Below, in pieces: positions 27,175 to 35,804 of a stretch of 54,900 bases of DNA (position 1 is its first letter; each line of letters begins with the position of its first letter). The notes below the pieces were generated by a model. The model was not told the DNA's origin, ran no database searches, and worked only from the letters and a program-made list of their open reading frames with translations. The DNA lies in assembly GCA_017622845.1 (NCBI GenBank), contig JAGAQJ010000040.1:1-54900 (forward strand), written 5' to 3'. Source of the stretch: Lachnospiraceae bacterium. GTDB taxonomy: Bacteria > Bacillota > Clostridia > Lachnospirales > Lachnospiraceae. A program made the translations under genes and the position numbers.

Positions 27175-28313
27175 AAATAGAAGAGGTTAATTTGCTTGAG
27201 GAACTAATGAAATATGAACGGGATTGGAACCAGTTATATCGAGAATCTTTAGATACAAATTTTTATCTTAATTTTTATTGGGTTGTTAACTGGTGGAAAT
27301 ATTTTGGAAAAAATTATAAGATGCATTGTTTCTTTATTTATGAGGAAGAAAATAATAAAATGGTTATGATATTACCATTGATGGGAAATGAGATAAGGTA
27401 TGGGATACATAAGGTCGAGCAGATGAAATTTATTGGTGAAGATTTATTAGATATTGGAGGGTGCATCAGCCGAGATTTAAAATTAAATGTAATTGATATC
27501 TTAGAGTTTATATTTCAAAAATATCCGTTATGTTGTATTAGATTATTTAATATCCCAAGGAATGAATGGAAAAAGTATAAAAATACAAATATAAGTTGCT
27601 TTATGATTACAAACGAGGAAGCTATCCTATGGCTGAGATTAAAACAAGATTGGAAAGAGCAACTTAGCTCGTGTACAAGTGGACTTAGATATGACATTAA
27701 AAAAGGATTTAAATTGATTGAAGAAAAAGGATTGGAAATAAAGGTATATAATAATACATTTTCTTGTGAAAAACAAATGGAAGAGATTGATTTACAGTCG
27801 CATAAGGTTAACAGAAAAGAAAATTTTTTTATTAGTACAGAAAGAAAAGAGTGGATAGCATCGCTATTGCATGATGTATCATGTGACAAGGATTTGGGCG
27901 CAGTAGTTGCATTTATTTATGATAATGAAAAGCCGATTGCCTATGCACTAGCATGGATTTTTAAAGATAGGGCGTATTTCTATCAGACATCGTTTAACCA
28001 AAAGTATGGATATTTAAATCCAGGTCACGTGTTGATATCAATTCTAATACAAGAATGTCAGAATCAAGGAATAAAGTATTTTTTAATGGGAAGGGGTCTT
28101 AGTACATATAAATATAAATGGACGAAAGAAGAAGAAATATATCGAACATATACATTTTATCATAGTAATTTTGTTGGTAATGCAATATATCATTATGTAA
28201 AAATAGTAGAACATATTAGAAAATGTTTTTTAATATATTATGGACATGTTTCGGAGAAGAGAATTGATAAGTTACTATTAAAAAAAATATGGATAAAATT
28301 AAGGAATGAGTAG
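27171..28313 (+). CDS. GNAT/FemAB-like acyltransferase (BioF2/CelD type)
   Basis: A 380-residue protein with the double-GNAT layout of the BioF2/CelD group often found in exopolysaccharide clusters: N-terminal NFYWVVNWWKYFG and LPLMGNEIRYG, central SGLRYDIKKGFKLIEEKG, C-terminal AFIYDNEKPIAYALAWIF, YFYQTSFNQKYGYLNPGHVLI and FLMGRGLSTYKYKW. The family transfers acyl or aminoacyl groups; the substrate here is unknown. The start is TTG overlapping the previous TGA, with GGGGGAT upstream. Confidence 0.75.
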   Translation: MKIEEVNLLEELMKYERDWNQLYRESLDTNFYLNFYWVVNWWKYFGKNYKMHCFFIYEEENNKMVMILPLMGNEIRYGIHKVEQMKFIGEDLLDIGGCISRDLKLNVIDILEFIFQKYPLCCIRLFNIPRNEWKKYKNTNISCFMITNEEAILWLRLKQDWKEQLSSCTSGLRYDIKKGFKLIEEKGLEIKVYNNTFSCEKQMEEIDLQSHKVNRKENFFISTERKEWIASLLHDVSCDKDLGAVVAFIYDNEKPIAYALAWIFKDRAYFYQTSFNQKYGYLNPGHVLISILIQECQNQGIKYFLMGRGLSTYKYKWTKEEEIYRTYTFYHSNFVGNAIYHYVKIVEHIRKCFLIYYGHVSEKRIDKLLLKKIWIKLRNE

Positions 28314-28348
28314 ATTGAAAAATAAACTTGATAGCTTATTTTTTAATC

Positions 28349-28432
28349 AGCTATTTGTTTCTGAACGAAAACAAATAGCTTTTATGGCAGATGAGAAAAC
28401 GCATGTGCGGATTTCTCATCGCCTTTTCGCGA
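28349..28432 (+). other. Cluster of three hairpins before the deacetylase gene
   Basis: AGCTATTTGTTT (28349-28360) / AAACAAATAGCT (28369-28380) is a perfect 12-bp stem followed by TTTT. GATGAGAAA (28390-28398) / TTTCTCATC (28412-28420), extended by GGC/GCC and an inner CGCA/TGCG, is followed by CCTTTT. GCGATAAATCGC follows. The first two resemble terminators in series. They lie within the upstream extension of the deacetylase reading frame, which argues that this stretch is untranslated and regulatory. Confidence 0.6.
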
Positions 28433-28458
28433 TAAATCGCTCAGAAATGGGGAGTAGT

Positions 28459-29316
28459 ATGAGAGTAAAACAATTTATAAAAAGTATTCTTATTTATTTT
28501 GATAAAGTGGTATTTGGTCAAATTGATGGAAAAATTCCTATCCTTGCGTATCATTCGATTACAGATCAGGATTCAGATATATCTGTGTCAATTGATAGAT
28601 TTTCATTACAGATGAAATATTTATATGAACAAGGATTTAAAACAATAACAAATGAACAACTTTTACAATTGAGGGAAGGGGAAAAAGTATTAAGGCAAAG
28701 AAAAGTTGTAATGATAACATTTGATGATGGGTATAAGGATTTTTTGGATATAGCAGTGCCGATTATGGAGAAATATAAGTTTAGTGCAACGGTATTTATC
28801 TCGCCAGAACTTGTAGGAAAGAAGATACAATGGAATAAAAATGGTCCTATTTTTTCTTTGATGAATTGGAGTGATATAAATGAGGTTATACAAAGGGGGT
28901 TTGAAGTTGGAAATCATACATTAACGCATGTGTGGCTCAAGCGAATTGATTCTGATAATTTGAAAAGAGAAATTGATGGTGCACGTGTTATTTTAGAAAA
29001 AAGAGCAGGAAAAATTATTAAATCTTTTTGCTCACCATATGGTGTCTTAGGAAGAAAAGCAAAATTATTTTTATATAAGAATAAAAAACAGATTATTTAC
29101 AGTGGGAAAGAAGGATTGTGTAATTATAAAAGTAAAAATTTATTTTATCCGAGGATAACAATAGATAATAAAATGTCGTTTAATGATTTTTGTAATGTTT
29201 TGCAGTATAGAAGTATTTATTTTTACAGTATAAGAAATGTGTTGGGAATTTTGAAAAAGGATATCCCATTTTTGATTGGAATAAGAGTACTTAAAAAAGC
29301 AAGGGTTATAAGATAA
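28459..29316 (+). CDS. Polysaccharide deacetylase (NodB domain)
   Basis: A 285-residue carbohydrate esterase 4 protein: ILAYHSI, VMITFDDGYKDF with Asp89-Asp90, FISPELVGKK, GFEVGNHTLTHVWL (metal-binding HxxxH) and FCSPYG. It would remove N-acetyl groups from the cluster's polysaccharide or its lipid-linked precursor. The open frame extends back to 28306, but ATG 28459 is chosen: GGGGAG lies 5 bp upstream and the preceding 100 bases are packed with hairpins. A hydrophobic segment is not obvious, so it may act in the cytoplasm or be peripheral. Confidence 0.85.
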   Translation: MRVKQFIKSILIYFDKVVFGQIDGKIPILAYHSITDQDSDISVSIDRFSLQMKYLYEQGFKTITNEQLLQLREGEKVLRQRKVVMITFDDGYKDFLDIAVPIMEKYKFSATVFISPELVGKKIQWNKNGPIFSLMNWSDINEVIQRGFEVGNHTLTHVWLKRIDSDNLKREIDGARVILEKRAGKIIKSFCSPYGVLGRKAKLFLYKNKKQIIYSGKEGLCNYKSKNLFYPRITIDNKMSFNDFCNVLQYRSIYFYSIRNVLGILKKDIPFLIGIRVLKKARVIR

Positions 29317-29703
29317 GCGTTGAAGTGAGGCTGGGGCAAATTTTAACAAAAGTAATTGATTTATTTGTATCAATGTGCGTATGTACATAAACATTTGGTA
29401 GGTGAGCATAGAACCATGAATCATGAAATACAAAGTGAAAATAAGATGGTAGTTGAGATTGATAAAGGAATCCGAGCTTTACCCAAGTATGGACATTATC
29501 ACAAGCTGATCATGCGATGCTTTGAACTTATACTGAGAGCAGAAAATAGCAGATGATTTATTGCGTCTACAATGAAGTAATTTGAAAATATCCTATTGTT
29601 ATAAATTGATTGGTTTTAATAAAAGCAATTCTTTCAGGATAAGGACAATGAAAAATCGGGCTTTAAGGCTTTGCAGTACCATTTTTGTACAGGAAAGAGA
29701 TAT
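29317..29703 (+). other. Gap of about 390 bp in the polysaccharide island
   Basis: No strong gene is seen. It contains a small open frame (29416-29556) and AT-rich sequence. Base composition in 29400-29550 is less AT-rich than the neighbouring island genes, which suggests a foreign fragment or a deleted gene. Confidence 0.4.
29416..29556 (+). CDS. Small open reading frame of unknown status
   Basis: A 46-codon frame starting MNHEIQSENKMVVEIDKG with AGGTGAGC about 8 nt upstream. I do not recognise it. It may be a short real gene or a leftover of a deleted gene; an in-frame extension upstream to 29356 also exists. Confidence 0.25.
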   Translation: MNHEIQSENKMVVEIDKGIRALPKYGHYHKLIMRCFELILRAENSR

Positions 29704-30642
29704 ATGAAACAGGAGAGAATATTAGTAACAGGGGGAGCGGGATTTATAGGCTCTCATTTGTGTGAAAAACTATTAGAACAAGGAAATAATGTTATTTGTT
29801 TAGATAATTTATTTACTGGACAAAAGGACAATGTTAGACATTTAATGGGTAACCCTTACTTTGAGTTTGTGCAACAAGATGTATTAGAGAATATTTATGT
29901 AGAATGTGACCAAATATATAATTTAGCATGTCCGGCGAGTCCTGTATATTATCAGTATGATCCTATAAAAACAGTAAAAACAAGTGTGATAGGAGCTATA
30001 CATACATTAGGGTTAGCAAAAAGATGTCATGCTCGTATTTTGCAAGCAAGTACAAGTGAGGTATACGGGGATCCAGAAGTTCATCCACAGCCGGAAAGCT
30101 ACAGAGGTTGTGTTAATCCTAATGGAATAAGGTCTTGCTATGATGAGGGAAAGAGAATGGCTGAAACTTTGTTTTTTGACTATCACAGACAGCATAATGT
30201 AGAAATAAAAGTTATAAGAATTTTTAATACGTATGGTCCTCGTATGAGGACTGATGATGGAAGAGTTATATCAAATTTTATAGTACAATCATTAAAAAAT
30301 GAAGATATAGCTATTTATGGTAATGGAAAGCAAACAAGGAGCTTTTGCTATGTAGATGATTTGGTTAATGGAATGATAAAAATGATGAACAGTAGAAGTG
30401 ATTTTTTAGGACCAGTAAACTTAGGAAATCCAGAAGAGCTTACAATACTTGAATTGGCCCAATTGATTATTAAATTGACGGATTCAAAATCTAATTTGGT
30501 ATACAAACCATTACCATCCGATGATCCATTGCAGAGAAAACCAGTAATTGAATTGGCAAAGAAAGAATTAGATTGGGAGCCTACAATCGCATTGGAAAAA
30601 GGTTTATTGAAGACAGTTAATTATTTTCGGACTTTAGTTTAA
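29704..30642 (+). CDS. UDP-glucuronate decarboxylase (UDP-xylose synthase)
   Basis: A 312-residue extended short-chain dehydrogenase: NAD-binding [17 protein letters not shown], the family-specific [47 protein letters not shown] (catalytic YxxxK) and [10 protein letters not shown]. These features match UXS-type enzymes, which decarboxylate UDP-glucuronate to UDP-xylose through a 4-keto intermediate. UDP-xylose would be a donor for the cluster's transferases, suggesting a pentose-containing glycan. ATG 29704 has GGAAAGAG upstream; an ATG 33 bases earlier lacks a site. Last gene of the island. Confidence 0.88.
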   Translation: MKQERILVTGGAGFIGSHLCEKLLEQGNNVICLDNLFTGQKDNVRHLMGNPYFEFVQQDVLENIYVECDQIYNLACPASPVYYQYDPIKTVKTSVIGAIHTLGLAKRCHARILQASTSEVYGDPEVHPQPESYRGCVNPNGIRSCYDEGKRMAETLFFDYHRQHNVEIKVIRIFNTYGPRMRTDDGRVISNFIVQSLKNEDIAIYGNGKQTRSFCYVDDLVNGMIKMMNSRSDFLGPVNLGNPEELTILELAQLIIKLTDSKSNLVYKPLPSDDPLQRKPVIELAKKELDWEPTIALEKGLLKTVNYFRTLV

Positions 30643-30794
30643 AGATGTGGATAAAAACTAAACGGTTATTTATTTACTCAAACTTCCCACATTAAAAACG
30701 GGATTGCACTTTGAAAAATCAATACTTTAACTCATAAAAAAGCAGTCAGGTAGCACTATAATGGTCTCATAAATTAAGACACTTTTTCGGACAG

Positions 30795-31285
30795 ATTTTA
30801 ATGAATCTGATATACTTAGAAAGATTATCTGTATTGACGGAAAAACAATGTGTGGACACAGCCAAAAGAAAGAGAAGCCTTCTCATATTGTGTCAGCACG
30901 GAGTAAAGAAGAAGGATTCTGTCTTGGACAGAAGGCGGTGGAAGAAAAAAGTAATGAGATCATAGTGATACCGGAGCTACTGGAAAAACTCTGGATAAAA
31001 GGTCAGATTGTAACCATTGATGCAATGGGAACACAGAACGATGAGCAGGGCGGTAAGAGGCCACTGGAGTATAGAAAGTATGCATTGGCATTTAGATGTA
31101 ACGTTTAGGAAAGATGCAAATACAACCATAGATAAAACAGCAGCACAGAATCAAAATATCATAAGGAAATGGTGTCTGAGTATACTAAAATGGCAGAATT
31201 ATCTACAAGAAATCGGCGGTTATCCATGAAAAAGAAACGATTTGTGATCAGTTTAAGACCAATTAAATATCTTGAAGAGATTTTG
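30795..31285 (+). mobile_element. Degenerate ISAs1-family transposase remnant
   Basis: Translated pieces match DDE transposases of the ISAs1 (H-repeat) family. IDGKTMCGHSQ, SHIVSARSKEEGF.LGQKAVEEKSNEI and GQIVTIDAMGTQ (to about 31035) are followed after an internal deletion and frame change by RGHWSIESMHWHLDVTFRKDA (31053-31120), and after a further change by RFVISLRPIKYLEEIL (about 31240-31290). It is inactive. Upstream, 30764-30800 carries a GTCTCATAAATTAAGACAC-like end that may belong to another IS. Together with the IS3 remnant it brackets the AT-rich island. Confidence 0.8.
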
Positions 31286-31356
31286 AGCAATTAAAAAAAC
31301 AAAAAAATAAGAATTGGAGCAATAAAGTGATTCATGCGTTTGTCGTGGTAGATGCA

Positions 31357-31380
31357 CGCGGATATCTTGTGATATCCGCG
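31357..31380. terminator. Perfect hairpin overlapping the next promoter
   Basis: CGCGGATATC (31357-31366) / GATATCCGCG (31371-31380) is a 10-bp stem with loop TTGT, followed by TTGTTTTGTT. It may end island transcripts. The -35 hexamer of the following promoter begins inside its loop. Confidence 0.65.
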
Positions 31381-31395
31381 TTGTTTTGTTATAAT
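31367..31395 (+). promoter_or_regulatory. Promoter of the secreted protein/two-component operon
   Basis: TTGTGA (31367-31372), 17 bp, then TATAAT (31390-31395). The inverted repeat that covers the -35 could alternatively be an operator. Confidence 0.6.
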
Positions 31396-31434
31396 ATACA
31401 GAAAGGCTAAAGTGCACGTAAAGGAGGGCAGACC

Positions 31435-32529
31435 ATGAAATACTTCAGATACATGACAGCAGTGTGTTTTATTTTGGCGGTTTTGTGCCATTGTATCACA
31501 ACAAATGCAGCAGAAGACACCGAAGAAAATGTTTTGGAACAATATCAGGAGTATTGCCGCCGTCTGGAGTCCGTGGAGCACAAGGATGACATTGCCGGAT
31601 GCGGCTTTGAGATTGAGGAGAGCCAGATTTTTCCGATTGCTTTTGGAGAGAATGAAGAGGTATTCATGATACCTGCCTTTGATAAAACATACCATCGGCT
31701 TGCGCTGTTTTTGGCAGATGGACAGGGAAAGGTGCTCTATAAGACGGACCAGCTTGAAACCAACAGCCGTGTCCTTGGGCAGATGCAGCAGCCCAACTGT
31801 GGGATTGCAGCCGTGTCTTTTCAGGATGTAAATGGAGATGAAAGGCTCGATATTGTGCTGATTACATATTGCCGGAACAGCAGCGGCGATTATAAAGGAA
31901 AGACTTATAAGGTTGGCGATGTGCTGTTTCAGAATCAGCAGGGCACAGGATTTTACAGAGACTACCGCATTGCGGATAAAATCAACCGCTTTGGCATGAA
32001 CAAAAGCACGGAGCTGATTACTGCATTTGTAAGGGACGGATATTCCACAGAATTTTTGTATACGGCAGCGACATTAAAGGAACTGCAGAAGCAGCAGTTT
32101 CAGGTCATTACAGAGCAGTGCTATTCCAGAACCTTTGGAAAGCTTGGAAAACTGCAGGTAGTTCCGGGAACGTACCATATCGCGGATTATGATATTTTTA
32201 TGATTTATCTCGTGAATGAGGAAGGCTGTATTGTGTCGGGACTGCAGCCCATGGGGGAATATGATAATCTTTATGCTCTGAAAGGAATCAACTGCCGTGA
32301 CATTGACGGAGACGGGCTGAAAGATATTGTTGTGCTGGCAAGGTACAGCTATGAGGGCGAGAAAGGAGAGCTTGTTGTCGAGTCCGATTATGCGATTTAT
32401 TATCAAAGGACAGGAGGATTTTCGGCAGATACAGACATTAAGAGCAGGTATCAGTGCAGTGACGAGGATACCATGGAAATACTGATACAAAAGGCAAGGG
32501 CTTACTGGGGGTGGAAAATAGAGCCATGA
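31435..32529 (+). CDS. Secreted protein with VCBS/FG-GAP-like calcium repeats
   Basis: A 364-residue exported protein with a signal peptide ending near TTNAAED. Two loops, DVNGDERLDIVLI and DIDGDGLKDIVVLA, have the DxDGDGxxDxxV pattern of VCBS/FG-GAP beta-propeller or dockerin-like calcium sites. Function is unknown; such proteins often bind ligands or sense surface conditions. It is the first gene of an operon with a response regulator (ATGA overlap) and a histidine kinase, so it may help sensing. AAAGGAGG lies upstream of the ATG. Confidence 0.75.
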   Translation: MKYFRYMTAVCFILAVLCHCITTNAAEDTEENVLEQYQEYCRRLESVEHKDDIAGCGFEIEESQIFPIAFGENEEVFMIPAFDKTYHRLALFLADGQGKVLYKTDQLETNSRVLGQMQQPNCGIAAVSFQDVNGDERLDIVLITYCRNSSGDYKGKTYKVGDVLFQNQQGTGFYRDYRIADKINRFGMNKSTELITAFVRDGYSTEFLYTAATLKELQKQQFQVITEQCYSRTFGKLGKLQVVPGTYHIADYDIFMIYLVNEEGCIVSGLQPMGEYDNLYALKGINCRDIDGDGLKDIVVLARYSYEGEKGELVVESDYAIYYQRTGGFSADTDIKSRYQCSDEDTMEILIQKARAYWGWKIEP

Positions 32530-33191
32530 TTAAAATACTGATTGTAGATGATGAAAAACCGATTTGCGATTTAATCGATTTAAACCTTTCTTCGGCAGGG
32601 TACCAGTGCACATCGGTACAGGACGGACTGAAGGCGCTTGACCTGATTGAGCAGGAAACATTCGACTTGATTCTTCTGGATATCATGCTGCCGGGAGCAG
32701 ACGGCTATGACATTATGGAGTACATACGTCCGATGGGTATTCCGGTTATCTTTATTACCGCAAAGCATGAGGTGAAGGACCGTGTGAAGGGACTTAAGCT
32801 GGGAGCAGATGACTATCTGGTGAAACCATTTGATGTGGTTGAGCTGGTGGCGAGAGTGGAGGCAGTACTGCGCCGCTACAATAAGACGGAGCAGCATTTG
32901 ACGGCAGGAGATGTTATGGTTGATGTGGAAGCGCGCCTGGTGACAAAAGGCGGCAGGCCGGTGGAGCTGACCAACAAGGAATTCGGACTGCTGGTGCTCT
33001 TTATGAAAAATAAAAACGTGGCGCTGTTTCGGGAAAACTTATACGAGAAGGTCTGGGAGGAAGAATATTATGGAGACAGCCGTACCTTGGACCTGCATGT
33101 GCAGAGACTGCGGAGAAAATTAGGCTGGGAGCATTGTCTTGTAGCAGTTTACAAGGTCGGATACCGTTTAGAGATACCGGCACAGCATTAA
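32526..33191 (+). CDS. OmpR-family response regulator
   Basis: A 221-residue two-domain regulator. The receiver has the acidic pair in IVDDEK, phosphoacceptor Asp52 (LILLDIMLPG), Thr in FITAKHE and Lys in YLVKPFD. The C-terminal winged helix contains LTNKEFGLLVLFMKN, DSRTLDLHVQRLRRKLG and YKVGYRLEI. It probably binds direct repeats with about 11-bp spacing, and such an array occurs downstream at 35568-35633. ATG 32526 overlaps the previous stop (ATGA); a GTG at 32511 has no properly spaced site. Confidence 0.93.
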   Translation: MIKILIVDDEKPICDLIDLNLSSAGYQCTSVQDGLKALDLIEQETFDLILLDIMLPGADGYDIMEYIRPMGIPVIFITAKHEVKDRVKGLKLGADDYLVKPFDVVELVARVEAVLRRYNKTEQHLTAGDVMVDVEARLVTKGGRPVELTNKEFGLLVLFMKNKNVALFRENLYEKVWEEEYYGDSRTLDLHVQRLRRKLGWEHCLVAVYKVGYRLEIPAQH

Positions 33192-33253
33192 AGCGGCGTC
33201 AATGCTCTAAATACAATTAGGGTGTGAACAGTAAGGGAAAGTGTGGCGCGATC

Positions 33254-34672
33254 ATGAAATTTTCATTAAAATTACTTTTGTGGACCATCATTGTCACTGC
33301 ACTGGCACTGGGGTTCAGCGGATTTTACTTTGTCAACTATGTTTTTGAGACTTCGCTTGACAGGGAAGTGGGACAGGCGTTGGACGAGAGCAGTATTTTA
33401 AGCTTTGCATTTGAGACGGCAGCGCTGAACGTGCCTGCCAAATATAACGTACTGCCCGACAATACAGTGGAAGAAATCGCTTCTAATTTGGTGACAGGCA
33501 GCCGGAGCGGAAGCCGCCTGATTCGCATTTCCGGAGAAGAGAAAAATATACTTTATACAAGTGACGGTTTTGAGACGGACAGACAGCTTCTTGCGCAGAC
33601 GGATACCAATACCAAATCCTACCGCGTTATCCAGGCAGGAGAGGGATATTATATTCACACCTGCGTGGCAGTCAACACGCTGGACCGGATTTTGTATTTG
33701 GAGACGATGCGGGACGTTTCCGAGGTTTTTACGGAGAGAGCTGTCGGTTTTTCTTTATACCGCAGGGTCACGCTGATTATGCTGTTGATTGCGACAATTA
33801 TTATGCATTTTATTTCCTCAGTGCTGACAAAGCCGATTCGTCTGCTGACAAAAGCGACCAAACGCATGGCGGCAGGGGATTATGCTTATCGGGCAAAACA
33901 GGTAAGCCATGATGAGCTGGGGCAGCTGACGCTGGATTTTAATCATATGGCAAATGCCCTGGAGGAGAATATCGACAAGCTTGAGGAAGAGATTGAAGCC
34001 AGAGAGGAGTTTATGGGCGCTTTTGCACATGAACTGAAGACGCCGCTGACAGCGATTATCGGTTATGCGGATATGCTGCGTTCCCATAAGCTGGATGAGG
34101 AAAAAAGCATTTTGTCGGCAAATTATATTTACACGGAAGGGAAGCGGCTGGAAGCGATGTCCTTCCGCCTGCTGGATATTTTTGTCGCCAAGAGGGATGA
34201 GGTGCGGCTGCAGCAGGTTTCGGCAGAAGATATTTTTGCGTATCTGAGGGATATGTTTGCAGATGGCAGAGGAATGGAATTTCATTTTGACTATGATAAG
34301 GATGGATTCCGCGCGGAGACAAATCTCATTAAAACCGTGCTGGTGAATCTGATTGACAACGCCTGCAAAGCTTCGGAGCCGGGCAGTGTGATTGAGGTAC
34401 ATGGTTCTTCGCTGGAGCAAGGCTACTGCTTTGCAGTCAGGGACTACGGAATCGGCATACCGGAGGAAGAACAGCGCAAGGTTACAAAGGCTTTTTATAT
34501 GGTGGATAAATCCCGGTCGCGAAGCAGAAACGGAGCAGGACTCGGTTTGGCGTTATGCGTGGAAATACTCAAAATCCATCACAGCGAGCTGAAAATCGAA
34601 AGCAAGGTGGGGGAAGGCTCCTGCATCAGCTTTATCCTTCCGAAACAGGAGGTGGAATCCTATGAAAAATAA
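33254..34672 (+). CDS. Sensor histidine kinase
   Basis: A 472-residue membrane kinase. It has a first transmembrane helix (LLLWTIIVTALALGFSGFYF), an extracytoplasmic domain of about 150 residues, a second helix (VTLIMLLIATIIMHFI), HAMP (TKPIRLLTKATKRMAAGDY), HisKA with His259 in FAHELKTPLTAIIGY, and the ATPase domain with NLIDNACKAS, DYGIGIPEEE and GAGLGLALC. It should phosphorylate the response regulator encoded just upstream. The start is uncertain: ATG 33254 directly precedes the membrane segment, while GTG 33224 is also in frame; neither has a strong ribosome site. Confidence 0.92.
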   Translation: MKFSLKLLLWTIIVTALALGFSGFYFVNYVFETSLDREVGQALDESSILSFAFETAALNVPAKYNVLPDNTVEEIASNLVTGSRSGSRLIRISGEEKNILYTSDGFETDRQLLAQTDTNTKSYRVIQAGEGYYIHTCVAVNTLDRILYLETMRDVSEVFTERAVGFSLYRRVTLIMLLIATIIMHFISSVLTKPIRLLTKATKRMAAGDYAYRAKQVSHDELGQLTLDFNHMANALEENIDKLEEEIEAREEFMGAFAHELKTPLTAIIGYADMLRSHKLDEEKSILSANYIYTEGKRLEAMSFRLLDIFVAKRDEVRLQQVSAEDIFAYLRDMFADGRGMEFHFDYDKDGFRAETNLIKTVLVNLIDNACKASEPGSVIEVHGSSLEQGYCFAVRDYGIGIPEEEQRKVTKAFYMVDKSRSRSRNGAGLGLALCVEILKIHHSELKIESKVGEGSCISFILPKQEVESYEK

Positions 34673-35492
34673 TCTGAAAGGAATCGCATTCCTTCTGTTT
34701 GCAGCGCTGTCGATGGGATTGTCCATATGGGGACCGGAGGCGCTTGCGCGGTATAAGGATCAGGGAATTCTGGGGGAAGCGCACATAGAGATTGTGGAGG
34801 AGGCCGGACAAGGCTACCGTTACCAGATGAATGCCAATGAGAAGTTATATATTTTGTCGTGCTGTCTCAACAGCCAGACGATGCCCGAAAGCGATCAGAA
34901 TGCCCTGACACATGCAGGCAGTGAGGGGGTCAGCTATCAGGAGCTTGAGGGCTCATATGCTTTTATTGTGAACCGCAGGGGGCCTTCCGGAAAGGAAATT
35001 ACGGACGAGCAGATTTATGAAACCTGTAACGAGGGGCTGCGGACGCTCAAAGAGCTTGGAATCCTGCCTGAAGAAATCAAGGAAGTCGGTGCAGCCCGCT
35101 ATGATGCAGCCTTGTATTCGGCAATTGATATTCTTGAGCCGGGAAACAATGTGGCAGTCTGGAAGGTAAGCCTGTCCAACAGCCAGCAGAATGCGGATAA
35201 AGAAAACCGTCTCATTGATGCATACATTGATGCAGACGACGGGAAGCTGTATGCGTTTTATGTCAGGACACCGCTTTTGTGGGAGGACATTGACCCGGAT
35301 CAGATTGTAGAGCGATGGAGAACCTATATGGGACTTGGCAGTCCCGAACCATATGATTCGGACAATCCGCTGTTAGAGACAACTCCTTATTTTAAAAAAT
35401 ATGTTTTTGCAGGCATGGGCGACGGAAAAACGGTGGTAACAGTGGGATTTTATGAAGGGATTAATGAACTGTTTCTGAAGATTGCGCAGTAA
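34662..35492 (+). CDS. Exported accessory protein of the two-component operon
   Basis: A 276-residue protein with an N-terminal signal or anchor (KGIAFLLFAALSMGLSIWG) and no domain I recognise. The exported part is acidic and contains a pair CC near residue 68 and the segment DAYIDADDGKLYAFYV, which resembles PepSY-like or copper-amine-type repeats in style only. Its gene overlaps the kinase gene by 11 bp, with AGGAGG upstream, so it is very probably coexpressed and may modulate the sensor. The operon ends at the terminator after the 11-bp repeat array. Confidence 0.75.
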   Translation: MKNNLKGIAFLLFAALSMGLSIWGPEALARYKDQGILGEAHIEIVEEAGQGYRYQMNANEKLYILSCCLNSQTMPESDQNALTHAGSEGVSYQELEGSYAFIVNRRGPSGKEITDEQIYETCNEGLRTLKELGILPEEIKEVGAARYDAALYSAIDILEPGNNVAVWKVSLSNSQQNADKENRLIDAYIDADDGKLYAFYVRTPLLWEDIDPDQIVERWRTYMGLGSPEPYDSDNPLLETTPYFKKYVFAGMGDGKTVVTVGFYEGINELFLKIAQ

Positions 35493-35567
35493 ATGATGAT
35501 TTTGTATGGTAAGCTATAACAGCAGAGGAGATTATTTCCTGTTAATGAGGCATATTTTAAAAGATGA

Positions 35568-35633
35568 TGATGCAAAAATGATGCAAAAAAGATGGGAATT
35601 TGATGCAATTATGATGATGTTTTGATGCAGCTC
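35568..35633. repeat. Six tandem 11-bp repeats (TGATGCAAWWW), likely regulator-binding array
   Basis: Units begin at exactly 35568, 35579, 35590, 35601, 35612 and 35623. Units 1, 2, 4 and 6 carry TGATGCA, while units 3 and 5 are degenerate (AGATGGG, TGATGAT). The 11-bp period places each core on one face of the helix, the usual format of OmpR-family response-regulator sites. The array ends just before a possible -10 (TATAGA, 35650) and about 170 bp upstream of the amidase-deacetylase gene, with the response-regulator operon on its other side. Confidence 0.65.
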
Positions 35634-35670
35634 CCATGTAATCTAATCTTATAGATTACATGGGAGTTTT
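35631..35670 (+). terminator. Terminator of the two-component operon
   Basis: A perfect 15-bp stem CTCCCATGTAATCTA (35631-35645) / TAGATTACATGGGAG (35652-35666) followed by TTTT. The stem also contains TATAGA, which could serve as a -10 for the next gene, so the two functions may overlap. Confidence 0.8.
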
Positions 35671-35689
35671 TATGCGCGCGGTTACTCTG

Positions 35690-35717
35690 GTGTGCTGTCC
35701 GGCTGATATTCAGGCAA
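35690..35717 (+). repeat. 28-bp interspersed repeat, copy 1
   Basis: Matches 49437-49464 at 24 of 28 positions (shared GATATTCAGGCAA). Here it lies inside a wider inverted repeat TTACTCTGGT...ACCAGAGTAA (35682-35691 with about 35733-35742). Both copies are intergenic. Confidence 0.5.
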
Positions 35718-35804
35718 GGAGCTTTTCCGGATACCAGAGTAAAATGTCAGCAGAGCCGGAAGAATGCTTTGGCAAAAGCGGCACAGCGCAGGAGGAGCAT
35801 CAAG

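Noticed and set aside
28306-28458. Upstream start of the deacetylase reading frame
   Set aside because: The added residues are low quality, the stretch is packed with inverted repeats, and ATG 28459 has GGGGAG well placed.
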